Below, in pieces: positions 17,060-26,023 of a stretch of DNA of 64,000 nt (its first letter is position 1; each line of letters begins with the position of its first letter). The notes under the pieces are model-generated. The model made no database searches and had not been told where the DNA came from. It saw only the letters and a list, made by a program, of their open reading frames with translations. This stretch comes from Christiangramia sabulilitoris (lineage in GTDB: Bacteria > Bacteroidota > Bacteroidia > Flavobacteriales > Flavobacteriaceae): NCBI RefSeq assembly GCF_007050985.1, contig NZ_VHSF01000001.1, forward strand, positions 868,001 to 932,000, read 5' to 3'. The position numbers and the translations under genes were made by a program.

Positions 17060-19093
17060 TTGAATAACTTCCAGTTTATTTTCATTCGGTTATCCCTCTA
17101 TCTTATTGCAGGGATGGTGCTGGCTTTCTATATAGAAGTAGGCTTGCAGGAAGTTATTATAAGTGGATTCATACTAATTATCTTCTACCTTATTAGTCTG
17201 TACCGGGCCTCCAGGCAGATATTTTCAGGCTCCCTGGTTGGCATTATGACTTTTTTGCTAATATTCTACCTGGGTTTTGCTTCAGCTTTTTTCAGCCAGC
17301 CGAAGAATGACCCAAAGCATTATATAAATCAAAATTTAGGGGAAACCGATAGTATCCTGATTTCCGGCAGGATTACAGAAGAGCTGAAACCCAGTGCTTT
17401 TTCCAATAACTATATCTTCGAGGCGCAAAGCCTGGTTTTGCCCAACTCAAGAAAGGCGGTAAGTGGTAAGATATTGCTCAACCTTCTACAGGATTCATTG
17501 GCCACAGTAAAGATTATTCCCGGTGCAGAGCTTTTAATACCATACAGGCCTCAGGAAATAAAAAAAGCTGTAAATCCCTATCAATTTAGTTACCGGGATT
17601 ATATGAAAAACCTGCAGGTAGAATCTAAAATTGCCCTTAGCTATTCCCAGCTCGTAATTACAGGACACCAGGCAGATCTTAGATCTCTCAGCTGGGCTTT
17701 TCGGGAACAGCTTATTTCAAATTTAGAAAAGCTGAAATTCGAAAAAGATGAATTAGCAGTTTTTCAGGCTTTAATCCTTGGACAGCGCAGAGAAATCAGT
17801 GACCAGCTTTATAAAAACTATGCCGCGGCCGGAGCCATCCACATCCTCGCCATTTCAGGTCTTCACATAGGGATCTTACTATTATTACTCAATTATATTT
17901 TAAAGCCATTAGAGCGTTTTAAATACGGGCATGTTTTAAAGCCTTTTACAGTGATCTTATTACTATGGAGCTTTGCATTTTTAACTGGTCTTAGTCCATC
18001 TGTAGTTAGAGCGGTTAGTATGTTTTCATTCCTGGCAATAGGTTTACAGACCAAAAGAAAAACAAGTAGTCTTAACAGCCTTTTTATTTCATTATTCTTC
18101 CTGACCCTTATAAACCCGTATTACCTTTTCCAGGTGGGTTTTCAATTAAGCTACCTGGCCGTTTTTAGTATAATTATACTTCAACCCTATATCTATAAAA
18201 TATTTTCTCCCCGTATCTCTGTAATCGACTATTTCTGGAAGTTAACATCTGTAAGCCTTGCCGCTCAAATTGGAGTCCTACCTCTAAGCATTTTTTATTT
18301 TCACCAATTTCCAGGTCTTTTCCTGGCTACCAACCTGGTAATTCTACCCTTTCTGGGGACATTACTTGTACTCGGGATTGGAGTGATCATCCTGGCCAGT
18401 TTCGATATACTACCTAATCTTATATACCAACTTTTTTCAGGAATATTAGAATTGCTGAATGGATTCGTTAATCTGATCGCTGAAGTTGATACCTTCGTTA
18501 TATCTGGAATTAGACTCGATATTTTGCAAATGGGAGCTTTATATCTGTTTTTATTTTCGGTCATTTTAAACCTGAAGAAGATCAATTTTTACCGGATTAG
18601 TTTTACCCTGATTACTGTACTCTTATTCCAGACTGCCACATTAATTCAGGCTAGCAAAATACCGCAATATGAATCTGTTGTTTTTCATCAAAACCGGCAT
18701 TCAGTGCTCACCATAAAAAATAACGACCACCTGGACGTCACTTCTGACTCAATCCCTACGAACGATTTAATTACGGACTATTTACGGGAAAGAGAAATTA
18801 AAAATATACATTATAAAAAATTTTCAAAGGTGATGGATCTTTCCGGGAGTATTGCCCTGGTGATAGATACTGCCGGCGTCTATACGGTACCCGATTTTGA
18901 TCCTGAAATTGTAATTTTAAGAAATTCTGCAAAAGTAAACCTCGACAGAGTTCTAAGTTTAATTAGTCCGGCAATCATCATCGCAGATGGCAGCAACTAC
19001 AAAACTTACATCGGTAAATGGGAACTAACAGCGAGGAATAAAAAAATCCCTTTCCACTATACCGGTGAAAAGGGAGCTTATGTTATCAAATGA
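17060..19093 (+). CDS. comEC: ComEC/Rec2 family membrane protein without the hydrolase domain
   Basis: A 677-aa polytopic protein. The DUF4131-like N-terminal region is followed by the competence domain with the hallmark HILAISGLHIGILLLLLNYI. ComEC forms the inner-membrane channel for single-stranded DNA in natural transformation. Full-length ComEC has a C-terminal metallo-beta-lactamase-like nuclease domain; here the last 150 residues contain no HxHxDH motif and are only weakly reminiscent of that fold. The start used is TTG at 17060, giving MNNFQFIFIRLSLYLIAGM; the first ATG is 17 residues on, inside the first membrane segment. It lies 34 bases after the NlpC/P60 gene. Confidence 0.88.
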   Translation: MNNFQFIFIRLSLYLIAGMVLAFYIEVGLQEVIISGFILIIFYLISLYRASRQIFSGSLVGIMTFLLIFYLGFASAFFSQPKNDPKHYINQNLGETDSILISGRITEELKPSAFSNNYIFEAQSLVLPNSRKAVSGKILLNLLQDSLATVKIIPGAELLIPYRPQEIKKAVNPYQFSYRDYMKNLQVESKIALSYSQLVITGHQADLRSLSWAFREQLISNLEKLKFEKDELAVFQALILGQRREISDQLYKNYAAAGAIHILAISGLHIGILLLLLNYILKPLERFKYGHVLKPFTVILLLWSFAFLTGLSPSVVRAVSMFSFLAIGLQTKRKTSSLNSLFISLFFLTLINPYYLFQVGFQLSYLAVFSIIILQPYIYKIFSPRISVIDYFWKLTSVSLAAQIGVLPLSIFYFHQFPGLFLATNLVILPFLGTLLVLGIGVIILASFDILPNLIYQLFSGILELLNGFVNLIAEVDTFVISGIRLDILQMGALYLFLFSVILNLKKINFYRISFTLITVLLFQTATLIQASKIPQYESVVFHQNRHSVLTIKNNDHLDVTSDSIPTNDLITDYLREREIKNIHYKKFSKVMDLSGSIALVIDTAGVYTVPDFDPEIVILRNSAKVNLDRVLSLISPAIIIADGSNYKTYIGKWELTARNKKIPFHYTGEKGAYVIK

Positions 19094-19101
19094 TCCAGGA
19101 T

Positions 19102-19644
19102 TTAACTCGAAAAAGTGCCCTCGAACTGTTCCTGATATTGTTGCCACTCCTCATCTGTTTTTACTTTCTTGTAATCATTGGTAGCAAAGATCTTCAAAAA
19201 AATCTCCAGTTTCTGCGGTGTTAAATAACCCCTTACCGGTGTAAGGAATCCAGCCTTTTCATCGAAGAAGATCATGGTAGGATATGCCGATACGCCCATA
19301 GCAAGGGCAAATTCATGCACTGAATTTCTACCTTTCTTGTTCGGGTCGAATCCCGGGTTCTTAAAAACCTTGTCTTTAAATTTTATTACCTCGTTTCCTT
19401 CGGCATTGAATTTTACCGCGTAATAGTGCTTATTTATATATTCCACCACATCCTTATTGGTAAAGGTATTCTTATCTAAAAGCTTACAAGGACCACACCA
19501 GGTAGTGTAGGCATCTACAAAGATCTTTTTCGGATTCTTCTTTTGTGCCATCAATGCATCGTTCATACTCATCCACTTAATTTCCTGCCCGTAGATAGCT
19601 GAAACAGAGAATATTAAAAAAGTGAAAAGAAATAATTTTTTCAT
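19102..19644 (-). CDS. secreted thioredoxin-fold protein
   Basis: A 180-aa protein with a signal peptide (MKKLFLFTFLIFSVSAIYG, cut near residue 19) and a thioredoxin-like domain with the redox motif WCGPC (TTWCGPCKLLDKNTF) and the cis-proline segment SAYPTMIFF. It belongs to the DUF255/thioredoxin_7-like periplasmic group frequent in Bacteroidetes; the substrate is unknown. Convergent with comEC, with only eight bases between the genes. Confidence 0.9.
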   Translation of the reverse strand: MKKLFLFTFLIFSVSAIYGQEIKWMSMNDALMAQKKNPKKIFVDAYTTWCGPCKLLDKNTFTNKDVVEYINKHYYAVKFNAEGNEVIKFKDKVFKNPGFDPNKKGRNSVHEFALAMGVSAYPTMIFFDEKAGFLTPVRGYLTPQKLEIFLKIFATNDYKKVKTDEEWQQYQEQFEGTFSS

Positions 19645-19676
19645 AGACTAAATTTAGCGAAAACCGTTTAAAACAA

Positions 19677-19706
19677 AAAACGTTCCTAAAATATTAGGAA
19701 CGTTTT
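19677..19706 (-). terminator. terminator of the DPP IV/POT operon
   Basis: AAAACGTTCCTAA / TTAGGAACGTTTT perfect 13-bp stem with a 4-nt loop and a T-rich run on the minus strand, 35 bases past the peptide transporter stop. Confidence 0.88.
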
Positions 19707-19741
19707 AAGTATAAATTTAATTGAATAATATATAGTTCAAT

Positions 19742-21319
19742 TTAAGTAATACCGTGCATCTTCTTAACCAGCATCCTGCTTAATATCAGCATTATAAATG
19801 CAGCACCAATTGGAACAAGGGTGAATATTAAGAAGAAAGTGGTCATGGAGTAGTTCTGGGTAATGGTATCTATATAACTACCCGTAACACCTGCAAGTAA
19901 GTTGGCTACAAAATTCGCCATAAACCAAACTCCAAACATTAAACCTACAAGACGTGTAGGTGAAAGTTTACTTATGTAAGATAATCCAACCGGGCTCACG
20001 CATAATTCTCCCAGGGTATGGAATAAATAGGCAAAAACCAGCCATATCATACTTACAGAGGCTGTTTTCGCTCCCTGAGGAATTCCATAAGCTCCGTATG
20101 CCAATGCTCCAAAACCTATTCCTAGTAAAGCCAGGCCAATTGCAAATTTCACAGGACCTGAGGGATTAAATTTACTCTGCCATATTTTAGAAAATATAGG
20201 AGCGAACAGAATAATGAATAATGAATTTAAAACCGAGAACCAGGAAGCCGGAACTTCTGTAGCATCTGCTAAAAACTCACGATATAGCATCCAGATCACT
20301 ATACCCCAGATCAACACAAAACTTAGACCAAGAAAAATATTGGATTTTGCATAAGCACTGAAGATATTTTTGAACAGCATAATCAATACCCAGGTGATTA
20401 CTAACATAGGAACCACGGTTATGATGGTATTTATGATTTTGAAGGTCATCGCTTCATTCCCCACCAATACCCTATCTGTATAATCTGCAGCAAAAATGGT
20501 CATAGAACCACCAGCCTGCTCAAAGGCCCACCAGAAGAAAATCGTAAAAAAGGCAAAAAACCCAATTACAACCAGTCTGTCTTTTTGAACTTCTGGAGTT
20601 ACCTCCTCTTCCTTATTCTCTATTTTCTCATCACCAGTAGCTATACCGTGTTTAAAAGCTTCAGCTTCTTTCGGGTTCAATCCAATTTCTCCAAAAAGTT
20701 TTTGTCCAAAGTAAAATTGAAGCATTCCAAGAAACATAAAGATCCCGGCTAATCCGAATCCATAATGCCAACCTACTTTTTCTCCTATATATCCACAAAG
20801 AAGAATTCCTAAGAATGCCCCGGCGTTGATCCCCATGTAGAAAATGGTATAACCAGCATCCTTTTCTTTCCCGTTGGTCTTATAAAGCTGTCCTACAATC
20901 GATGAAATATTCGGTTTAAATAAGCCATTCCCAAGGATCAATAATAGTAATCCCATATAGAAGAATATATTGGTAAAGCCTTCTAAAGCCATGGAAGCAT
21001 GACCCAGGGTCATTAATAAAGCTCCCCAAACCACGGCATTTCTATAACCTAACACTTTATCGGCTATAAGGCCTCCAAAAATAGGGGTGATATAAACCAA
21101 TCCGGTGTACCATCCATATAAAACCAATGCATCTTCCCGGGGCCATCCCCAACCGCCTTCGTCCATTAAGGAAGCGGTTAAAAATAGTACTAATAATGCA
21201 CGCATTCCATAATAGGAAAAACGCTCCCACATCTCAGTAAAGAACAATACAAAAAGTCCTGAGGGATGCCCCAGAACCGTTCTTTGATTATATTCAGATC
21301 CTCCGAATTTTAATTCCAT
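19742..21319 (-). CDS. POT family proton-coupled peptide transporter
   Basis: A 525-aa MFS protein with at least 12 membrane segments. N-terminal family signature: FVLFFTEMWERFSYYGMRALL with the proton-coupling ExxER-type motif, then YTGLVYITPIFGGLIADKVLG and FYMGINAGAFLG. C-terminal LGELCVSPVGLSYISKLSP is also typical. It imports di- and tripeptides. It starts 15 bases after the dipeptidyl peptidase gene, so the dipeptides released by that enzyme are probably taken up by this carrier (inference from the operon). Confidence 0.95.
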   Translation of the reverse strand: MELKFGGSEYNQRTVLGHPSGLFVLFFTEMWERFSYYGMRALLVLFLTASLMDEGGWGWPREDALVLYGWYTGLVYITPIFGGLIADKVLGYRNAVVWGALLMTLGHASMALEGFTNIFFYMGLLLLILGNGLFKPNISSIVGQLYKTNGKEKDAGYTIFYMGINAGAFLGILLCGYIGEKVGWHYGFGLAGIFMFLGMLQFYFGQKLFGEIGLNPKEAEAFKHGIATGDEKIENKEEEVTPEVQKDRLVVIGFFAFFTIFFWWAFEQAGGSMTIFAADYTDRVLVGNEAMTFKIINTIITVVPMLVITWVLIMLFKNIFSAYAKSNIFLGLSFVLIWGIVIWMLYREFLADATEVPASWFSVLNSLFIILFAPIFSKIWQSKFNPSGPVKFAIGLALLGIGFGALAYGAYGIPQGAKTASVSMIWLVFAYLFHTLGELCVSPVGLSYISKLSPTRLVGLMFGVWFMANFVANLLAGVTGSYIDTITQNYSMTTFFLIFTLVPIGAAFIMLILSRMLVKKMHGIT

Positions 21320-21334
21320 TTTTATCTATTTTAA

Positions 21335-23551
21335 TTAAAGTTTTTCAAGTATAAAGTCGGTCATCATATTATACAGGTGCAATCTGGTATTGCCTCCATA
21401 AATTCCATGATTTTTATCTGGATAGATCGCCCAGTCAAACTGCTTGTTCGCCTGTATAAGCTCCTCTACCATTCTCATTGTATTTTGAACATGCACATTA
21501 TCATCACCGCCCCCATGAATAATAAGGTAATCACCTTTAAGTTTTTCCACATGATTTAAGGGTGAATTCTCATCATATCCCGAAGCATTCTCCTGCGGCG
21601 TTCTCATATATCTTTCGGTATATACAGTGTCATAGAATCTCCAGCTCGTTACCGGAGCCACCGCGATTGCCATAGAGAAAACATCATTACCTTTTAAAAT
21701 AGCATTAGAAGACATAAAACCACCGTAGCTCCAACCCCAGATCCCAATTCGATCTGCATCGATATAGCTTCTTTCGCCTAATAGCCTGGCTGCCGCAATC
21801 TGGTCTTCAACTTCATATTTACCAAGTTCCTTATAGGTTACCTTCTTAAAATCTGCTCCTTTAAAACCTGTCCCCCGGCCATCTACACAAACAACGATAT
21901 ATCCTTTATCTGCAAGAAGCTGATACCAATAATCATTCGTGCTGAAATAGGAATTTGACACAGATTGTGAACCAGGTCCCGAATACTGAAACATCAGCAT
22001 AGGATATTCTTTGGATTCATCAAAATCTGAAGGTTTGATGGTCCACATATTAAGATCATTCCCGTTGATATTTATCGTAGAAAGCTCTTTTGGTGAAAAC
22101 TCATAAGCGCTTACCTTTTCAATAAGTTCATTATTATTAAGGATCTCACGAACAAGTTTACCATACTTGGACCTGTGCAGGGTATAGACATGAGGTGTAT
22201 CTACATTGGTAAAAGAGTTAATGAAATAGGTGAAATCTGCACTAAAGGAAGGAGAATTCATCCCGGTGCCCGTGGTAAGCCTTTTTTTATCTTTCCCATT
22301 TGGCTTAATGGAATAGACATCACGGTTCACACTTCCATTTTCTGTGCTCTGGTAGTAAATCCTATCAGATTTTGAATCGTAGCCGTAGTAATTGGTTACC
22401 TCCCATTTACCAGAAGTTACCTGGTTCTTTAGTTTCCCATTCTCAGCATAGTGATAGATGTGGTTATAACCATCCTTTTCGCTGGTCCAGATAAAACTGT
22501 TATCCTTTAAAAAGGTAAGGTTATCGGTAATATCTATATAAGCCTTATCAGTTTCATTGAGGATCACTTCAGCAACATTATCTTCAGCATTCACAAAGAT
22601 AAGATCAAGGTTATTCTGAGGCCTGTTCATTCTCTGCACGCTTAGCAGCATTGGATCTTTAGTCCATTTGATCCTGGGAATATAAAAATCACCTATAGCC
22701 TCCGGGTCCATTTCTCCAGCATTGTCTGCGGAATCATATTTTGCACCAAGGTCTATTTCTTCTGAAGATTGCTGCTCCAGATCATAGATATGCAAACTTA
22801 CTTTAGAGTTCGCTTCCCCTGCTTTTGGGTATTTAAAAACTTCCTGTGTTGGGTACAGACCTTTGCCGTAAAGATCCATGGAAAATTCGGGCACCTCGGT
22901 CTCATCGAATCTTAAGAAAGCGATTTTTTCACCTGTAGGATTCCAGGCAAATGCTTTTACGAAAGAAAACTCTTCTTCATAAACCCAGTCTGTAACTCCA
23001 TTAATTATCTTATTTGTTTCACCATCTTTCGTCACCTGGGTTCTTTCACCGTTCTTAAGGTTCAAAAAATAGATATTATTGTTATACACATAGGCAACCT
23101 TGCTGGCATCTGGTGAGAAAGAAGCCTCCTGGATTTTATCATCACTTACTTTTTTAAGTTCTTTCGACCTTAAATCATAAACATAAAAAATCTCCCGTGA
23201 CGACCTTCTGTAGATAGGCTCTACTTCTGTAGATAGCAAGATCTTAGTTTCATCTTCACTGAATTTGAAATCAGAAAATGCATTGATACCCTTCAGCTCT
23301 GAGCTGCTAAGTAAGGTCCTGGTCTTTTTTCCGGTTTTGTAACTAAATACTTCAATGCTGCTAGTACCGGCCTGGCGATCGCGGTTAAGCACCACGTATT
23401 CTTCACCATTATTTAAAGATTGCAGTGATTGTAAGCGATTTTCCTGAAAAGTACCGGTCCATATTTCTTCGAGACTTACTTCTTTTTTCTGTGCACTTAA
23501 GACAGATGTTGCGGCCAGGATAAAGGCAAGCAGGATATTGGGGAACTTCAT
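21335..23551 (-). CDS. dipeptidyl peptidase IV (S9B prolyl oligopeptidase family)
   Basis: A 738-aa exported serine peptidase. Signal peptide MKFPNILLAFILAATSVLSA supports the ATG at 23549-23551 rather than one ten codons upstream. An eight-bladed propeller (about 40-480) precedes the alpha/beta hydrolase domain with Ser in GWSYGGFMS, Asp in IIHGGGDDNVH and His in KNHGIYG. The double-Glu substrate anchor is plausible at NGVTDWVYEEEF. It removes X-Pro dipeptides in the periplasm and is paired with the downstream POT transporter. Confidence 0.95.
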   Translation of the reverse strand: MKFPNILLAFILAATSVLSAQKKEVSLEEIWTGTFQENRLQSLQSLNNGEEYVVLNRDRQAGTSSIEVFSYKTGKKTRTLLSSSELKGINAFSDFKFSEDETKILLSTEVEPIYRRSSREIFYVYDLRSKELKKVSDDKIQEASFSPDASKVAYVYNNNIYFLNLKNGERTQVTKDGETNKIINGVTDWVYEEEFSFVKAFAWNPTGEKIAFLRFDETEVPEFSMDLYGKGLYPTQEVFKYPKAGEANSKVSLHIYDLEQQSSEEIDLGAKYDSADNAGEMDPEAIGDFYIPRIKWTKDPMLLSVQRMNRPQNNLDLIFVNAEDNVAEVILNETDKAYIDITDNLTFLKDNSFIWTSEKDGYNHIYHYAENGKLKNQVTSGKWEVTNYYGYDSKSDRIYYQSTENGSVNRDVYSIKPNGKDKKRLTTGTGMNSPSFSADFTYFINSFTNVDTPHVYTLHRSKYGKLVREILNNNELIEKVSAYEFSPKELSTININGNDLNMWTIKPSDFDESKEYPMLMFQYSGPGSQSVSNSYFSTNDYWYQLLADKGYIVVCVDGRGTGFKGADFKKVTYKELGKYEVEDQIAAARLLGERSYIDADRIGIWGWSYGGFMSSNAILKGNDVFSMAIAVAPVTSWRFYDTVYTERYMRTPQENASGYDENSPLNHVEKLKGDYLIIHGGGDDNVHVQNTMRMVEELIQANKQFDWAIYPDKNHGIYGGNTRLHLYNMMTDFILEKL

Positions 23552-23706
23552 ATAAATTACGTAAAATTTAATGCAGGCCAAGTTTACTAAAATTTAGTGA
23601 AAAAATGAGCATGCGAGGTTGATAAATAATAAGAATATGTTAAGAATTGTCAGGCTATAAATGCTTCATCCCGACTAATTTCTGAGCTTATAAAACTTTA
23701 GCTTTG

Positions 23707-23714
23707 TATCTTTG
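23707..23714 (+). promoter_or_regulatory. promoter -7 element of the HMG-CoA reductase gene
   Basis: TATCTTTG matches TAnnTTTG, 22 bases before the ATG. Confidence 0.55.
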
Positions 23715-23735
23715 AGCACCTGAAATACCTAAATA

Positions 23736-25052
23736 ATGACAAAGCCCATACACGGATTTTCAAAACTTGACAAATCCGAAAAAATAAACTGGCTGGCCAA
23801 AAATTACCTGAATAACGATGATTCAGCAATTTCAGTCTTAAAACAGTATTGGAATACCAATGATGAACTGCAAAAACTGCACGATGAATTCATAGAAAAT
23901 ACCGTTAGTAATTTTTACTTACCACTTGGCCTGGCCCCGAATTTCCGGATAAATGGCAAATATTATGTTTTGCCAATGGCCATTGAAGAAAGCTCTGTAG
24001 TTGCCGCTGCCAGCAAAGCAGCTAAATTCTGGGATGAAAGAGGTGGCTTTAAAGCCAGCGTACTTAATACCAAAAAGATAGGACAGGTTCACTTTCTTTT
24101 TCAGGGAGAGTTTTCCAGGCTCGACAAACTAATTACAAAAATTAAGCCGAAACTCCGGGAAGCTGTTAAGCCTATTACCCGCAATATGGAGAAAAGAGGT
24201 GGCGGTATTCTCGATATTAACCTGATCGATAAGACAAGTGAACTGGACAACTACTACCAGTTATTCGTAAATTTTGACACCCGTGATTCTATGGGCGCAA
24301 ATTTCATTAATTCCTGTCTGGAAAAATTTGCAGAAGTGTTGCAGGAGGAAGCTCAGCAAAATCCCGAATTTACCGCAAAAGAGAAAGAGCTTAACGTTAT
24401 TATGAGCATCCTGTCTAACTATGTGCCAGAATGTATTGTAAGAGCCGAGGTCTCCTGCCCCGTGGAAGATCTTTCAGAAAATGAAGATATGACCGGTCAG
24501 GAATTTGCTGAAAAATTCATTCAGGCCGTCAAAATAGCTGAGATCGAGCCCTACCGTGCAGTAACTCACAATAAAGGTGTAATGAACGGTATCGACGCGG
24601 TAGTCCTGGCAACTGGCAATGATTTTAGAGCGGTAGAGGCAGGTGTACATGCCTATGCATCGAGAAATGGCAGGTATACAAGTCTCACCCATGCAGAAAT
24701 CGAAAATGGCATCTTTAAGTTCTGGATGGAAATTCCTCTGGCACTGGGAACTGTGGGTGGACTAACCAGCCTGCATCCTCTGGTGAAGCTGGCTTTGGAT
24801 ATTTTACAACGCCCTTCAGCAAATGATTTAATGAAAATAACTGCTGTGGCAGGCCTCGCACAAAATTTTGCGGCATTAAGATCTTTAACTACTACCGGGA
24901 TTCAGCAGGGGCATATGAAAATGCACCTTATGAACATCCTTAATCAAAATCAAGCCACAGACCAAGAGAAAGAAGAGCTGGTGGAATTTTTCACCCATCA
25001 TACCATTACCCATAGCAGTGTTATCGAACAGTTGGAAAATTTACGATCATAA
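23736..25052 (+). CDS. mvaA: hydroxymethylglutaryl-CoA reductase (class II type)
   Basis: A 438-aa soluble HMG-CoA reductase producing mevalonate for isoprenoids. The catalytic Glu lies in PMAIEESSVVAAASKAA; NKGVMNGIDAVVLATGNDFRA holds the Lys and Asp region; the C-terminal THHTITHSS region is consistent with the catalytic His segment of class II enzymes. There is no membrane anchor, as expected for class II. Its stop overlaps the next ATG by one base (TAATG), tying it to the GHMP kinase. Confidence 0.95.
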   Translation: MTKPIHGFSKLDKSEKINWLAKNYLNNDDSAISVLKQYWNTNDELQKLHDEFIENTVSNFYLPLGLAPNFRINGKYYVLPMAIEESSVVAAASKAAKFWDERGGFKASVLNTKKIGQVHFLFQGEFSRLDKLITKIKPKLREAVKPITRNMEKRGGGILDINLIDKTSELDNYYQLFVNFDTRDSMGANFINSCLEKFAEVLQEEAQQNPEFTAKEKELNVIMSILSNYVPECIVRAEVSCPVEDLSENEDMTGQEFAEKFIQAVKIAEIEPYRAVTHNKGVMNGIDAVVLATGNDFRAVEAGVHAYASRNGRYTSLTHAEIENGIFKFWMEIPLALGTVGGLTSLHPLVKLALDILQRPSANDLMKITAVAGLAQNFAALRSLTTTGIQQGHMKMHLMNILNQNQATDQEKEELVEFFTHHTITHSSVIEQLENLRS

Positions 25053-25972
25053 TGCAGGAATTCAGAAGTAACGGAAAACTCTTGATCACCGGTGAATATG
25101 CTGTTCTAAACGGAGCTAAATCACTTGCCCTTCCCACAAAATTTGGCCAAAGCATGCAAATTACTAACGGGGAAAAAGGGTTTATAGCCTGGACAAGCTT
25201 AGATGAGAACGGCCAAATTTGGTTCGAGAGTGAATTCAGGATAGAAAATAATTTTCAGCCAATTGGAAGCTCAAAAAAGCCGGAGGACCAAGAGACGGAA
25301 AAACGACTACAACAGCTGTTTAATTCCGTGATGGAGTTAAATCCTAAGGCCTTTTTAGGAAAGGGATATAAGATTACTACTAAGCTTGATTTTAATCGTA
25401 AATGGGGGCTTGGAACCTCCTCTACGCTGGTGAACAACCTGGCACAATGGCTGGAAATAGATCCGTACAAATTGCTTAAAGAGAGTTTTGGCGGGAGTGG
25501 TTATGATATAGCTGCTGCAGGCAGTGATTATCCCATAAGTTACCAGATCACCAGTAATGGCCCCGCAGCTTATACTACAGATTTTGATCCACCATTCAAA
25601 GATGACATCTTCTTCGTTTACCTAAACCGAAAACAAAACAGCCGGGAAGCTATTGCGCATTACAGAAATCAGCCTAAAGTTAATATTGCCGGCCTGATTG
25701 AAAAAATTTCGGGGATCACAGAGCAGATCATTACTGCTGAACACCTGGAAGAATTCCGAATGCTCATGAAAGCTCACGAGACTCTTATTTCTAAAGCAAT
25801 TAATTTACCCAGGATCAAAACGGAGCTATTTCCGGATTATCCAGGACTAATAAAAAGCCTCGGTGGCTGGGGCGGCGATTTTATCCTGGCTACTGGCAGA
25901 AAAGCAGAAAAGCAATACTTTAAAAAGAAAGGCTACACTATCCTCTTCGAATATTCTGACCTAATCAAATAA
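25052..25972 (+). CDS. GYDIA family GHMP kinase
   Basis: A 306-aa GHMP-superfamily kinase. The ATP-binding loop is KWGLGTSSTLVNNLAQWL and the name-giving GGSGYDIAAAGSD follows; the C-terminal GGWGGDFILATG is the third GHMP motif. It is translationally coupled to HMG-CoA reductase, so a role as mevalonate or phosphomevalonate kinase is likely by context, but the substrate of the GYDIA group is not proven. The N-terminal GKLLITGEYAVLNGAKSLAL matches mevalonate-kinase-like starts. Confidence 0.9.
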   Translation: MQEFRSNGKLLITGEYAVLNGAKSLALPTKFGQSMQITNGEKGFIAWTSLDENGQIWFESEFRIENNFQPIGSSKKPEDQETEKRLQQLFNSVMELNPKAFLGKGYKITTKLDFNRKWGLGTSSTLVNNLAQWLEIDPYKLLKESFGGSGYDIAAAGSDYPISYQITSNGPAAYTTDFDPPFKDDIFFVYLNRKQNSREAIAHYRNQPKVNIAGLIEKISGITEQIITAEHLEEFRMLMKAHETLISKAINLPRIKTELFPDYPGLIKSLGGWGGDFILATGRKAEKQYFKKKGYTILFEYSDLIK

Positions 25973-26003
25973 AAAAAACCTCACCGTTTGGTGAGGTTTT
26001 TTT
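25971..26003. terminator. bidirectional terminator
   Basis: ACCTCACC / GGTGAGGT stem, loop GTTT, with an A-run on the left and a T-run on the right. It serves the mevalonate operon (plus) and the end of the PpiD operon (minus). Confidence 0.92.
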
Positions 26004-26023
26004 ATATCCTTAAGATCCTGATC

